Assembly (NCBI GenBank): GCA_947258835.1 | Contig: CAMYJY010000019.1 | Coordinates: 1-14,215, forward strand | Length of the DNA: 14,215 nt | Direction: 5' to 3' | DNA from: an uncultured Pirellulales bacterium | Lineage (GTDB): Bacteria > Planctomycetota > Planctomycetia > Pirellulales > Lacipirellulaceae | In this document: positions 1 through 7,130 of the stretch, piece after piece | Layout: each line of letters begins with the position of its first letter | Position numbering within the stretch: position 1 is the first letter of the stretch | Notes under the pieces: model-generated | The model's input: only the letters and a program-made list of their open reading frames with translations | Databases searched by the model: none | Told to the model about the DNA's origin: nothing | Position numbers and translations under genes: made by a program

Positions 1-127
1 CACGCGCTATTCTCCGGGTATCCGCTGAAATCTGCGCCGTCGGCTTCGAGCGTTGCATGGTACCAGCAATTTCTGGTGGGGCCAAGGCAAGGAGGCGATC
101 AGCGGGGCAATGGGGTTGTGCCTGTCC

Positions 128-160
128 AAAGTGCCTCCAAAGTGCCTCCAAAGTGCCTCC
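128..160. repeat. 11-bp perfect tandem repeat, three copies
   Basis: The unit AAAGTGCCTCC occurs three times without interruption at 128-138, 139-149 and 150-160. The period is not a multiple of three and no supported gene covers it, so it is a non-coding minisatellite-like array. Eleven bases is close to one DNA helical turn, so a factor binding each unit would contact the same face; that is speculation. Copy number may vary between strains. Confidence 0.9.
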
Positions 161-224
161 ATCCACGAGGAAGGGATGTGCACGCCCAAAAAAAGAAAAA
201 AGGATAGGTCATAAATAGGTTGCA

Positions 225-263
225 CTTCCTGAGATAGCGGCCGGAGGCCGCCATCTCAGGAAG
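225..263 (-). repeat. GC-rich palindrome (REP-like hairpin)
   Basis: Two 18-base arms (225-242 and 246-263) flank a 3-base loop. The stem is complete except for one position, which is A/C on the + strand but a G-U wobble in an RNA read from the - strand. The core GGCC-TCC-GGCC on the - strand is shared with the palindromes at 475-509 and 7141-7175. The outer sequence differs, and there is no T-tract next to the stem, so it is less terminator-like than the other two. Confidence 0.75.
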
Positions 264-407
264 GAAAAAGGGAACGCTTGGCGGCTAAATTCATGAGCTT
301 ATGGGTCCGCTGGATTATTTTTTGGGGCAGGGACCACGGGAGGGGAAGCGTCCATAATTCATTTCGCATGATCTGCGCCCGGAGGGCTTTGGGGCGATTG
401 GCATGGG

Positions 408-519
408 AAGGGGGGCCTATTGGGATCGTCCCAGGGTGAGTCTTCACGATCGACTTTGGTGCAGAGCAATTTACTTCTGAAAGAACGGCCTCCGGCCGTT
501 CTTTCAGAAACTGCAGAAC
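408..519 (-). repeat. Copy B of a ~110-bp hairpin-bearing repeat
   Basis: Read on the - strand, this segment aligns with 7131-7241 on the + strand. In order it contains a TGCAGTTTCT-like lead, a perfect palindrome, a conserved tail containing ACCAAAGTCGATCGTGAAG, a CTCACCCTG block, a more divergent stretch and a final AGGCCCCC run. The lead overlaps the last codons of the amylase remnant and supplies its stop. Weaker similarity between the copies reaches back a few bases further, to about 523. No open frame is shared between the copies, so the conservation is at DNA or RNA level. Confidence 0.85.
475..509 (-). terminator. Perfect 16-bp hairpin, bidirectional terminator-like
   Basis: The arms 475-490 and 494-509 are perfectly complementary around a TCC loop. 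The core reads AAAGAACGGCC-TCC-GGCCGTTCTTT, so either strand gives an A-rich, GC-core, T-rich order like a short bidirectional intrinsic terminator. It lies at the stop codon of the amylase remnant on the - strand. A long uninterrupted U-tract is missing, so termination efficiency is uncertain. Confidence 0.55.
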
Positions 520-1209
520 ACCAGCACACGGGCCTGGTGGCCAGACAGCTTGATAGCCATCCCTACGTCAACCCGCTCGCTGCGGGACCACGTCCACGTC
601 TGACCGGTAAGCACATCTTTCCAGTGGGTCGTCGGCGTAGTCAAAACCCAGTTCGACCAGGCGGCCCTCCAGTCCCCAATAGGCCTCGGCCACCAGAACC
701 AGCTCCGGGTGCGCGGCCCGTACCGCATGCATCGCATGCGCCCAAAACTCGCCGGGGGGAGCCCCCTGCCGCGGACAGGCCCGCCACGTCTGCTGAAACA
801 CATCGGACAATAGCAGCATCGCCATATCGCAGCGGAGACCGTCGCACAGCCCGGCCACCGCCACCAGCACACGGGTCATCGCTGCCCATACCTCCGGATG
901 GCGATAATCCAATTGGGCCGTGTCGATCCAACCGGGAAACTGCGGATCGCGTCCGTGAGCCAGCATCCGCTGCCGGTTATCTCCCGGCCGCTGGGGCGCA
1001 CGAAAAAAGTCCTGGGGCTGCTCCGCCAGCTGTTGTTCCTCGGCCTGCACGAACCAATCGGGATGCTCCGTCACCCAACGGTGGTCCACGGCGACGTGAT
1101 TGGGCACAAAATCCAAAATCAATCGCACATCCCGGCTGCGGAGCCGCTGGCGAAGTCGCTGCAGTGCGGCGTTGCCACCTAGCGCGGGGACGACAGTGTA
1201 GTCCGTAAT
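504..1209 (-). pseudogene. GH13 alpha-amylase family gene remnant
   Basis: The - strand frame from about 1209 to 628 encodes the middle of a GH13 (beta/alpha)8 barrel. It shows TDYTVVPALGG, conserved region I DFVPNH (about 1113-1096), region II GLRCDMAM with the nucleophile Asp (828-826), and region III VLVAEAYW with the acid/base Glu (687-685). After FDYADD the similarity stops. In another frame, 623-504 encodes what looks like the family's C-terminal beta-domain tail (KDVLTGQTW through KLSGHQARVLV). Region IV, with its catalytic Asp, and the intervening barrel strands are missing. The N-terminal strands and start codon are also absent; the open frame continues past 1209 to 1455 but without recognisable homology. 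I read this as a gene that lost its 5' end and a non-multiple-of-three internal block. It cannot encode an active enzyme. Confidence 0.8.
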
Positions 1210-1226
1210 TACGACCAGAAAAAGCC

Positions 1227-1254
1227 TTGACAATTGATGGGACGTTTCTACAAC
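1227..1254 (+). promoter_or_regulatory. Candidate sigma70-type promoter for ahpC
   Basis: A perfect -35 TTGACA (1227-1232) is followed after 16 bp by TACAAC (1249-1254), a 4/6 match to TATAAT. It would give a leader of roughly 160 nt before the ahpC start at 1424. It lies about 20 bp beyond the truncated end of the amylase remnant. This is consensus matching only; no oxidative-stress regulator site was recognised in the leader. Confidence 0.4.
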
Positions 1255-1423
1255 AACAGACATACTCCTGCTGCAGCTGGCAAGGGCGGCTGCTGTGGCA
1301 GCCCGACGTTCCACGAACTGAAGGCTACCCCTACCAAACGCACCGAGTGCACCTCCCTGGCGAAATCGACCGGCGGTAGCACCTGCGTGCCAAACTTCCC
1401 CTCGATAAACGAAAGACACCACC

Positions 1424-2014
1424 ATGACCTCCATAATCCAAACCGAAGCCCCCAATTTTCAAGCCCAAGCGGTGCTGCCTGACGGCAGTTTTGCGGATGT
1501 GCAACTTACCGATTATCGCGGCCGGTACGTGCTGTTGTTCTTTTATCCGCTCGACTTCACGTTCGTCTGCCCCACGGAGATCATCGCGTTTTCAGACCGT
1601 CAGCAGGAATTTGAGCAGCGGAATGTGCAGCTCCTCGGCGTCTCAGTGGACAGCCATTATTCCCACCTCGCTTGGAGGAACACGGACCGGAGCCAAGGCG
1701 GCATTGGCCAAATCAAGTATCCGCTGGTGGCGGACCTCAACAAGAAAATCGCCGAGTCCTACGATGTGTTGCTGGAACAGGGCGTGGCCCTGCGGGGACT
1801 CTTCCTGATCGATAAGGCAGGTGTCGTGCGACATCAGGTGGTCAATGACCTCCCCTTGGGACGCAGCGTGGACGAGGCCCTGCGGATGGTGGATGCCCTC
1901 CAGTTCTTCGAGGCCAACGGCGAGGTCTGCCCAGCGAATTGGCAGCAGGGCTCCCAGACTATCAAGCCGACCCCGCAGGACAGCCAAGAGTATTTTACGG
2001 CGGTGAATGGCTAA
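1424..2014 (+). CDS. ahpC: Typical 2-Cys peroxiredoxin (AhpC/Prx1 type)
   Basis: This 196-residue thiol peroxidase reduces hydrogen peroxide, alkyl hydroperoxides and peroxynitrite in the cytoplasm, and is recycled by thioredoxin or an AhpF-like reductase. The peroxidatic Cys49 lies in FYPLDFTFVCPTEI and the resolving Cys169 in GEVCPANW, so both catalytic cysteines are present and the length is normal for the family. The GGIG segment at 92-95 and a C-terminal YF at 190-191 (SQEYFTAVNG) match the arrangement seen in hyperoxidation-sensitive Prx1-type enzymes. The ATG is preceded by GAAAG at a suitable distance. No reductase gene is adjacent. The gene converges on the metallophosphoesterase gene, and their stop codons overlap. 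Confidence 0.95.
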   Translation: MTSIIQTEAPNFQAQAVLPDGSFADVQLTDYRGRYVLLFFYPLDFTFVCPTEIIAFSDRQQEFEQRNVQLLGVSVDSHYSHLAWRNTDRSQGGIGQIKYPLVADLNKKIAESYDVLLEQGVALRGLFLIDKAGVVRHQVVNDLPLGRSVDEALRMVDALQFFEANGEVCPANWQQGSQTIKPTPQDSQEYFTAVNG

Positions 2015-3171
2015 GAGCCTCCCACCAGCTCCAGCAAGGCTACCTCGGGCGGGCAATTCCACCGCAGCGGACATTTGCCGGCAATACCCCGCGTCACGTG
2101 CAACACCGTGCCCTGTTCCGCAAATACGCCACGGACGTAGCGCGTGCCGTGCACGCTGGGGCAGGCAAATGGGCCCAGGAAGGGGAGGCAAAGTTGGCCG
2201 CCGTGCGTGTGACCGGCCAAGGCCAAGTCGAAGTCATGCGCCTGGGCCCAGGGAAACTGATCCGGGGTGTGCAGCAATCCGATCCGCAGCTGCGGCGATT
2301 CGCCGACGTCTGCTGGCCGGGCCGGTACGTCGGCGACTTGGAGACACCATGGGCGTTGATTGCCCGCCAACAGCACCGGTACGCCCTGCCACTGAGTTTG
2401 CTGGCAGCGGCCCCCAAGATAGATCAGGCCCACCTCTTCGAGCTGCTCGCGGGTCCGCTCGCTGTCGATGTACAAATCGTGATTGCCAAGAATGAAGTAC
2501 ACACCGCCAGGTGCCTGCAACCGCCCCAGGCATTCGCCCAGCCAAGACCAACAGGCCTCCTGCTCGATGATGTCCCCGGTGATCATGATGGCGTGGGGAG
2601 CCAATTGGTTGACCTGCGCGACCACGGCGTCATACCAAGCCCGATCCAGTCGCCCCGTGATGTGCAGGTCGCTCAGGTGCGCTATCCGCACACCGTCCAC
2701 CGCGCTGTCCAGACGAGGCAACCGCAGACGTTTTCGATCAATCCGCAGCCGCAGCGATTGATTGCCCGGCACGTAGGATAAGAGCCGAGGGTACAGGCCG
2801 TGATACGTCGCTCTGCCCAGGGTCTGGGCGGTAGGGGCGAACTCGGTTTGCCAGTCCAGCAAGGTGTCAGGCAAATCTGCTGCCGCGTGCCCCCGCCACA
2901 ACAGTTTTGACAGACCCCACACCGCACACCCGCCCACGTACACCTGCAACAAGCTGAGCCACAAACCCTTCCAGCTCGACCAGTCGAGCCGTGGCCAACT
3001 CCACAACACGCTGGCAGGCAGCGCCAGAAAGAAAAACCAGCAACCATTCGTCGCCTGGTCCACCACCCAGCGGGGATAGGACGCGCCATGCAGCCGGTTC
3101 ACGATGGCTACCCACAAGTACCCGTGCCCCAACAGGGCCAAGCCGGCGAAGACGACCACCAAGAACACCAT
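2011..3171 (-). CDS. Membrane-anchored calcineurin-like metallophosphoesterase
   Basis: This 386-residue protein has a hydrophobic N-terminal third (segments near 1-25, 43-58 and 66-90) that should anchor it in the membrane, followed by a complete metallophosphoesterase domain. The metal-binding motifs appear in order: SDLH (D168, H170), TGD (199-200), GNHD (229-232), LLH (H301) and GHTHGG (320-325). The end RGIAGKCPLRWNCPPEVALLEL fits the YkuE/LpxG-like branch, whose known members act on phosphodiesters or on UDP-2,3-diacylglucosamine in lipid A synthesis. The substrate here cannot be decided from sequence. It starts 15 bp after the stop of the upstream signalling gene, so the two are probably co-transcribed. 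A weak GAAAG lies about 11 nt before the ATG. Confidence 0.9.
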   Translation of the reverse strand: MVFLVVVFAGLALLGHGYLWVAIVNRLHGASYPRWVVDQATNGCWFFFLALPASVLWSWPRLDWSSWKGLWLSLLQVYVGGCAVWGLSKLLWRGHAAADLPDTLLDWQTEFAPTAQTLGRATYHGLYPRLLSYVPGNQSLRLRIDRKRLRLPRLDSAVDGVRIAHLSDLHITGRLDRAWYDAVVAQVNQLAPHAIMITGDIIEQEACWSWLGECLGRLQAPGGVYFILGNHDLYIDSERTREQLEEVGLIYLGGRCQQTQWQGVPVLLAGNQRPWCLQVADVPARPADVGESPQLRIGLLHTPDQFPWAQAHDFDLALAGHTHGGQLCLPFLGPFACPSVHGTRYVRGVFAEQGTVLHVTRGIAGKCPLRWNCPPEVALLELVGGS

Positions 3172-3186
3172 CAGACCGACAACTTT

Positions 3187-4935
3187 CTAGGGTGGCCCCG
3201 CATCGTCGGAGATCACCTCTTCCACGACACTCACCAGTTGATCCAAGCGAAACGGCTTGTACAGCACATGCCGCAGGCCTTCCTGGCGGGCCTTCACGAT
3301 CGAATGCCCCGGATCATAGCCAAAACCGGTCATCAAGACCATGGGCACGTGTTTTAGCAACGCCTTCAGCTTCAACATCAGCTCGTAGCCGTTCATGTCC
3401 GGCAGACGGATGTCGGCGATAATCACATCGTAGGCCTTCCCGGGACCCAAGTTACGCACCATGAAGCGGGCCGCATCGCCATCTTGGGCCGTTTCTACAA
3501 TCGAGTGATAACGTTCGAGCAAGGCATGCGCGGCCGACCGCACGCTTTCATCGGCATCCACCACCAAGATCCTCCGTCCTGCCAACCAGGGTCGGGCTTC
3601 GGTGGCGTCGGCGGACACGGGCGTGGCCTGCAGCGGAGCCATACTCTGGCCCACTTTTTGAATCACTTGTTTGATATCGCGGGTATTGCTCAAAATATTC
3701 TGCAACCGCGCCACAACTTCCGGCTCGTGCCCGATATAGCGCTCCATGACATTCACCGCGTCGTTGAGAATATCATCCACGGGCAAAGCCACCGCGCTGT
3801 GAATGGCTTCGACACTGGCGGCCGCCGTGCTGGCCTTTTCCGCGGCCAGCAGCTCCAGCGTATGCAGGGCCACGGCCACATTGCGGGCAAAGATCTCTAA
3901 AAACTGCAAGTCACTTTCGGAAAAGGCGTGCCCCTCGGGGCTTTCAACATTGAGCGTACCAATCACCTGCTCGTGCAAGATCAGCGGCACGGTGAGTGAA
4001 CTGCGAGCGTCCTGGGCCCCTTCCAAATAGAGGGGATCTTCCGACGTCTGTTCGCACACATAGCTCTTGCCAGTGGCCGCCACAAAACCGGTGACCCCAT
4101 TCCCCTCGACGTTGGCAAATAGTTTGCGACCTTCCGCGGCAGGGTGCATGCCCAAGGACATGATGGACACCAGCTCCGAGGTCTCCTGATCCAGCATGCG
4201 GATTTCGATCACATCCAGCTGCAGGACATCCTTGGTGCACTGGACGATATTGGACTTGAGCAGATCGATCCGCTCTTCGACGGATAAGTTGGCAACCTCG
4301 TCGGTTGTCAGATCGGCCAACTCCACTCCGGCCTGATGGATCGCCGCCAGTTTTTGTTGCTGCATGAATTCAGCGCTGATGTCATGGACCGTGACCACCA
4401 GATTTTGTGGATCCACCTGCCCCACTTCCACAATGGGCGCCACGTGGATGCGAAAATACCGATTGTCCGCACACCGCAAGTTGGAGACGCTGGTGCGTTT
4501 GGTAGATAAGGCCGTGTGGAAGGGGCAGAAGTCAGGCCCCAAGATTTCGGGGCTGTTCAGGACGCGGTAAAAATTCTGGCCCACGACGTGTTTCTGCCCG
4601 GTCCACTCGCACAGCCTACCGTTGCCCCACAGAATCGTATTCTCTTCGTCCAACAGCACCACGCCGTCGGGCAATTCTTGCAAGATACGGTCATTACGGA
4701 TGAGCTCGCCGACTTGCCCTGCCTGGCCGATGTGATCCGCATCGCAGTAAACAGCCGCAAATTCCTCACGCGCCATCTGCACGATGGCCTTGACCGGTGA
4801 GCGGGCCTCAACAATCTCCACGACGTGGCCCAAATGCCGCTTTAATTCCACGAGGTGGTCGTGACTACCACCGAGGTAGAGAACCTTAGGCCGAGGGGTC
4901 ACGGCATCTTGTGGGGAAGGATTGGCGGACAACAC
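3187..4935 (-). CDS. PAS-GAF-receiver signalling protein without kinase domain
   Basis: This 582-residue soluble protein is modular. Residues 17-68 look like a degenerate receiver fold. A PAS domain follows at about 80-190 (LPDGVVLLDEENTILWGN), then a GAF domain at about 215-365 (VPLILHEQVIGTLNVES). A helical stretch at about 370-430 resembles a histidine-kinase dimerisation domain. A complete receiver domain occupies about 454-575, with acidic residues D460/D462, phospho-acceptor D508 (ADIRLP), T536 and K560 (YKPF). No HATPase_c domain is present, so it probably receives phosphate from another kinase and signals through protein contacts. The best start is GTG at 4935; no ATG nearby is better and the ribosome site is weak. 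The phosphoesterase gene follows on the same strand. Confidence 0.88.
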   Translation of the reverse strand: MLSANPSPQDAVTPRPKVLYLGGSHDHLVELKRHLGHVVEIVEARSPVKAIVQMAREEFAAVYCDADHIGQAGQVGELIRNDRILQELPDGVVLLDEENTILWGNGRLCEWTGQKHVVGQNFYRVLNSPEILGPDFCPFHTALSTKRTSVSNLRCADNRYFRIHVAPIVEVGQVDPQNLVVTVHDISAEFMQQQKLAAIHQAGVELADLTTDEVANLSVEERIDLLKSNIVQCTKDVLQLDVIEIRMLDQETSELVSIMSLGMHPAAEGRKLFANVEGNGVTGFVAATGKSYVCEQTSEDPLYLEGAQDARSSLTVPLILHEQVIGTLNVESPEGHAFSESDLQFLEIFARNVAVALHTLELLAAEKASTAAASVEAIHSAVALPVDDILNDAVNVMERYIGHEPEVVARLQNILSNTRDIKQVIQKVGQSMAPLQATPVSADATEARPWLAGRRILVVDADESVRSAAHALLERYHSIVETAQDGDAARFMVRNLGPGKAYDVIIADIRLPDMNGYELMLKLKALLKHVPMVLMTGFGYDPGHSIVKARQEGLRHVLYKPFRLDQLVSVVEEVISDDAGPP

Positions 4936-4970
4936 TATGTTCCGAAACGGCCTGCTAGATAAACAATGGC

Positions 4971-4999
4971 AGTATAGGCAGCAACCGGCCAGCCAACAA
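4971..4999 (-). promoter_or_regulatory. Candidate promoter for the signalling gene operon
   Basis: On the - strand a TTGTTG (4999-4994) and TATACT (4976-4971) are separated by 17 bp. The -10 is a 5/6 match to TATAAT and the -35 is weak. Transcription would begin about 30 nt before the GTG start at 4935. It is supported only by consensus and position. Confidence 0.33.
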
Positions 5000-5160
5000 G
5001 TTTATTGCGACCAGTAAATATTTGAGATTCAATAATTAAAGATTCGGTAGTTCCAATATTTGGCCAATGAAGCCGAGTGCGAGTACAGTGCTAGTTGCTA
5101 AAAACGTCGATTCTCGGGCGGCTTATCGCCCTGGTCCTGTGGAAGTACTGAAATTGGGAA

Positions 5161-5190
5161 TTGGCAACCTGGGCAGCCCCCGCCTACAAT
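5161..5190 (+). promoter_or_regulatory. Candidate sigma70-type promoter for typA
   Basis: TTGGCA (5161-5166, 5/6 to TTGACA) and TACAAT (5185-5190, 5/6 to TATAAT) are spaced by 18 bp. The predicted start falls roughly 45 nt before the typA ATG at 5243. The leader contains no obvious strong ribosome-binding site. Confidence 0.42.
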
Positions 5191-5242
5191 CGGACTCTTT
5201 TGGCCTTAGCGCCTAGGCCGTACTCCTGCCCCTGGATTCCCC

Positions 5243-7129
5243 ATGCCCTCCGTTCAAGCCCCCCTGGCAACGGCACAGCTACGCAACGTAGCCATCATTG
5301 CCCACGTGGACCACGGCAAAACCACCCTGGTTGATCAACTGCTCTATCAGTCCGGACAATTCCGCGATGCCGACCTCGATAAGCTGGCCGGGGGCCAACA
5401 TGGCCTCATTCTGGATTCGAACGATATTGAGCGCGAGCGGGGGATCACAATTTTCAGCAAGAATTGCTCCGTCCGCTATCGCTCGGCCGCAGGTGCGGAA
5501 TACCGCATTAATTTGATCGACACCCCCGGCCACGCCGACTTCGGCGGCGAAGTCGAACGGGTGCTGGGAATGGCCAGTGGGACGATCCTGATGGTGGATG
5601 CCTTTGAAGGGCCCATGCCGCAAACGCGGTTTGTGTTACAAAAATCGCTACAACACGGCCTGCGACCGATTGTGGTGGTCAATAAGGTCGACCGCCCGGA
5701 CGCGCGGCCCGCGGAGGTGGTGGACGAGGTTTTTGATCTGCTGGTCGACCTGGATGCCCCCGACGAAGTCTTGGATTTCCCAATTCTCTACGCCTCCGCC
5801 AAAGAGGGCTGGTGCACACCCGACTTGGCCGTGCCCAGCAGCTCACTAGAACCTTTGTTTACGGTGATTACCGAGCATGTGCCCCCACCCCAGGCGGGCC
5901 TGGCGGAGGCCCCTTTCCGCATGCAAGTGACGACGCTGGATTACTCCGACTACGTCGGACGGATTGCTATCGGCCGCGTGCACTCGGGAACGGTGAGCAA
6001 GCGTCAGTCGATCATGGTGCTCGATCGCCAGGGCTGCCCCACGCCGCGAGAGATCTCGCAGGTGCTAGCATTTGAGGGCTTGGGACGGGTCGAAGCAGAA
6101 CGGATTGCCGCTGGCGACCTGTGTGCCCTGGTAGGCCTGGAGCCGATTGAGATCGGCGACACGATTACCGATCCCCAATGGCCAGAGCCCCTCCCCGCCG
6201 TCACCATCGATCAACCCACGCTGCACATGACCTTTCGTGTGAATGACGGCCCGCAGGCCGGACGCGACGGAAAATATCTCACCAGCCGTCAGCTGGGGGA
6301 GCGTCTCGATAAGGAGCTCCGCTCGAATGTGGCCTTGCAGGTCAATCCCGGCGTCACCCCGGAACAATTTCGCGTGTCGGGACGCGGCCTGATGCACCTG
6401 GGCATTCTGATTGAAAACATGCGTCGCGAGGAATTTGAGCTCTGCGTGGGCAAACCCCAAGTCATCTATCGGGAAATCGATGGCCGCCGCTGCGAGCCGA
6501 TCGAACAGCTCGTCGTGGATTGCCCCGAGTCCTGCCAAAGTGCCGTGATGGCTTTGGTGGGGGATCGCCGGGCGAACGTGACTAAAATCAGCCATCGCGG
6601 CGCGGGGGGCCGGTTTGTGCATCTGGAGTTTACCATCCCTTCCCGCTCGCTGATGGGACTCCGCAGCCGCCTCCTGAATGCCACCCAAGGCCAAGCCATG
6701 ATGCACCACACGCTCGTCGACTACCAAGCGGTCAGCGGCCCCCTCCCACAACGATCCTCCGGCGTGCTGGTGGCCAACGAAGCGGGCATGGCGACCGCCT
6801 ATGCCATCGATGCCTTGGAAGATCGCGGAGAGTTTTTTGTTCGTCCCGGAGAGCAGGTCTACGAGGGACAAATCGTGGGGGAGCATTGCCGGGCCGGTGA
6901 CCTGGTGGTGAATGTGGTCCGCGGCAAGAAGCTCACCAACATGCGTGCCGCCGGCAAAGACGACAACAACCAGCTCCGCCCCGTGCGGGAAATGTCCCTC
7001 GAGGCCTGCTTGGAATACATTGAGGCCGATGAATTGGTCGAAGTCACCCCCCACACGATTCGGCTCCGCAAAATCAAACGCACCGAAGCCGACCGCCGCC
7101 GTGCTTCCCGACGACAAGCATCCCAGTGA
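5243..7129 (+). CDS. typA: Ribosome-associated translational GTPase TypA/BipA
   Basis: This 628-residue protein is a full-length BipA/TypA, an EF-G-like GTPase that binds the ribosome and assists subunit assembly and translation under cold or other stress. The G domain is intact: AHVDHGKT (20-27), RERGITIFSKN (64-74), DTPGH (93-97), NKVD (147-150) and SAK (185-187). The EF-Tu-like domain II (about 223-315), the EF-G-like domains and the family's C-terminal domain follow, including SGRGLMHLGILIENMRREEFEL and GKKLTNMRAAGKDDN; the latter is diagnostic for TypA against LepA or EF-G. It ends in a basic tail, RRRASRRQASQ. The ATG at 5243 puts the G1 motif at the usual distance. The gene is flanked by a candidate promoter upstream and a hairpin 11 bp after the stop. 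Confidence 0.97.
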   Translation: MPSVQAPLATAQLRNVAIIAHVDHGKTTLVDQLLYQSGQFRDADLDKLAGGQHGLILDSNDIERERGITIFSKNCSVRYRSAAGAEYRINLIDTPGHADFGGEVERVLGMASGTILMVDAFEGPMPQTRFVLQKSLQHGLRPIVVVNKVDRPDARPAEVVDEVFDLLVDLDAPDEVLDFPILYASAKEGWCTPDLAVPSSSLEPLFTVITEHVPPPQAGLAEAPFRMQVTTLDYSDYVGRIAIGRVHSGTVSKRQSIMVLDRQGCPTPREISQVLAFEGLGRVEAERIAAGDLCALVGLEPIEIGDTITDPQWPEPLPAVTIDQPTLHMTFRVNDGPQAGRDGKYLTSRQLGERLDKELRSNVALQVNPGVTPEQFRVSGRGLMHLGILIENMRREEFELCVGKPQVIYREIDGRRCEPIEQLVVDCPESCQSAVMALVGDRRANVTKISHRGAGGRFVHLEFTIPSRSLMGLRSRLLNATQGQAMMHHTLVDYQAVSGPLPQRSSGVLVANEAGMATAYAIDALEDRGEFFVRPGEQVYEGQIVGEHCRAGDLVVNVVRGKKLTNMRAAGKDDNNQLRPVREMSLEACLEYIEADELVEVTPHTIRLRKIKRTEADRRRASRRQASQ

Positions 7130-7130
7130 T

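Larger units (their letters stand above)
1..503. other. Left-edge intergenic region, no supported gene
   Basis: No open frame in this stretch resembles a protein family I recognise, and the short frames present are rich in Arg, Pro and Trp, as expected of non-coding GC-rich DNA. What it does hold is an 11-bp tandem triplet (128-160), a palindrome (225-263), and a copy of a long repeat (408-519) that contains a second palindrome (475-509). An A-rich run occurs near 186-201. Part of a gene truncated by the window edge could lie at the extreme left, but nothing visible supports one. Confidence 0.6.
4936..5242. other. Divergent intergenic region between signalling gene and typA
   Basis: This 307-bp gap separates divergent genes. 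It has an AT-rich core (about 4999-5065) unlike the surrounding GC-rich coding DNA, a near-palindrome CCAATATTTGG, and a small hairpin (GGGCG/CGCCC at 5116-5131). Candidate promoters face both ways (4971-4999 on the - strand, 5161-5190 on the + strand). No small gene or structured RNA was recognised. Confidence 0.7.

Noticed and set aside
420..1208. Long + strand frame of 262 residues
   Set aside because: It is Pro/Arg-rich, lies opposite the amylase remnant and starts inside the repeat; it is typical of a GC-rich antisense shadow.
568..1455. Full-length 295-residue coding frame on the - strand
   Set aside because: Only the part below about 1209 resembles GH13; the upper 80 residues have no family character and cover the ahpC leader, so the apparent intact ORF is a chance extension of a remnant.
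1234..1482. Possible small leader peptide upstream of ahpC
   Set aside because: It overlaps the ahpC start in another frame, has no ribosome site and shows no attenuator-like codon run.
3484..3510. CGTTTCTACAA shared in part with the ahpC leader near 1243
   Set aside because: The match is short, one copy lies within conserved receiver-domain coding sequence, and the flanks do not align; probably chance.
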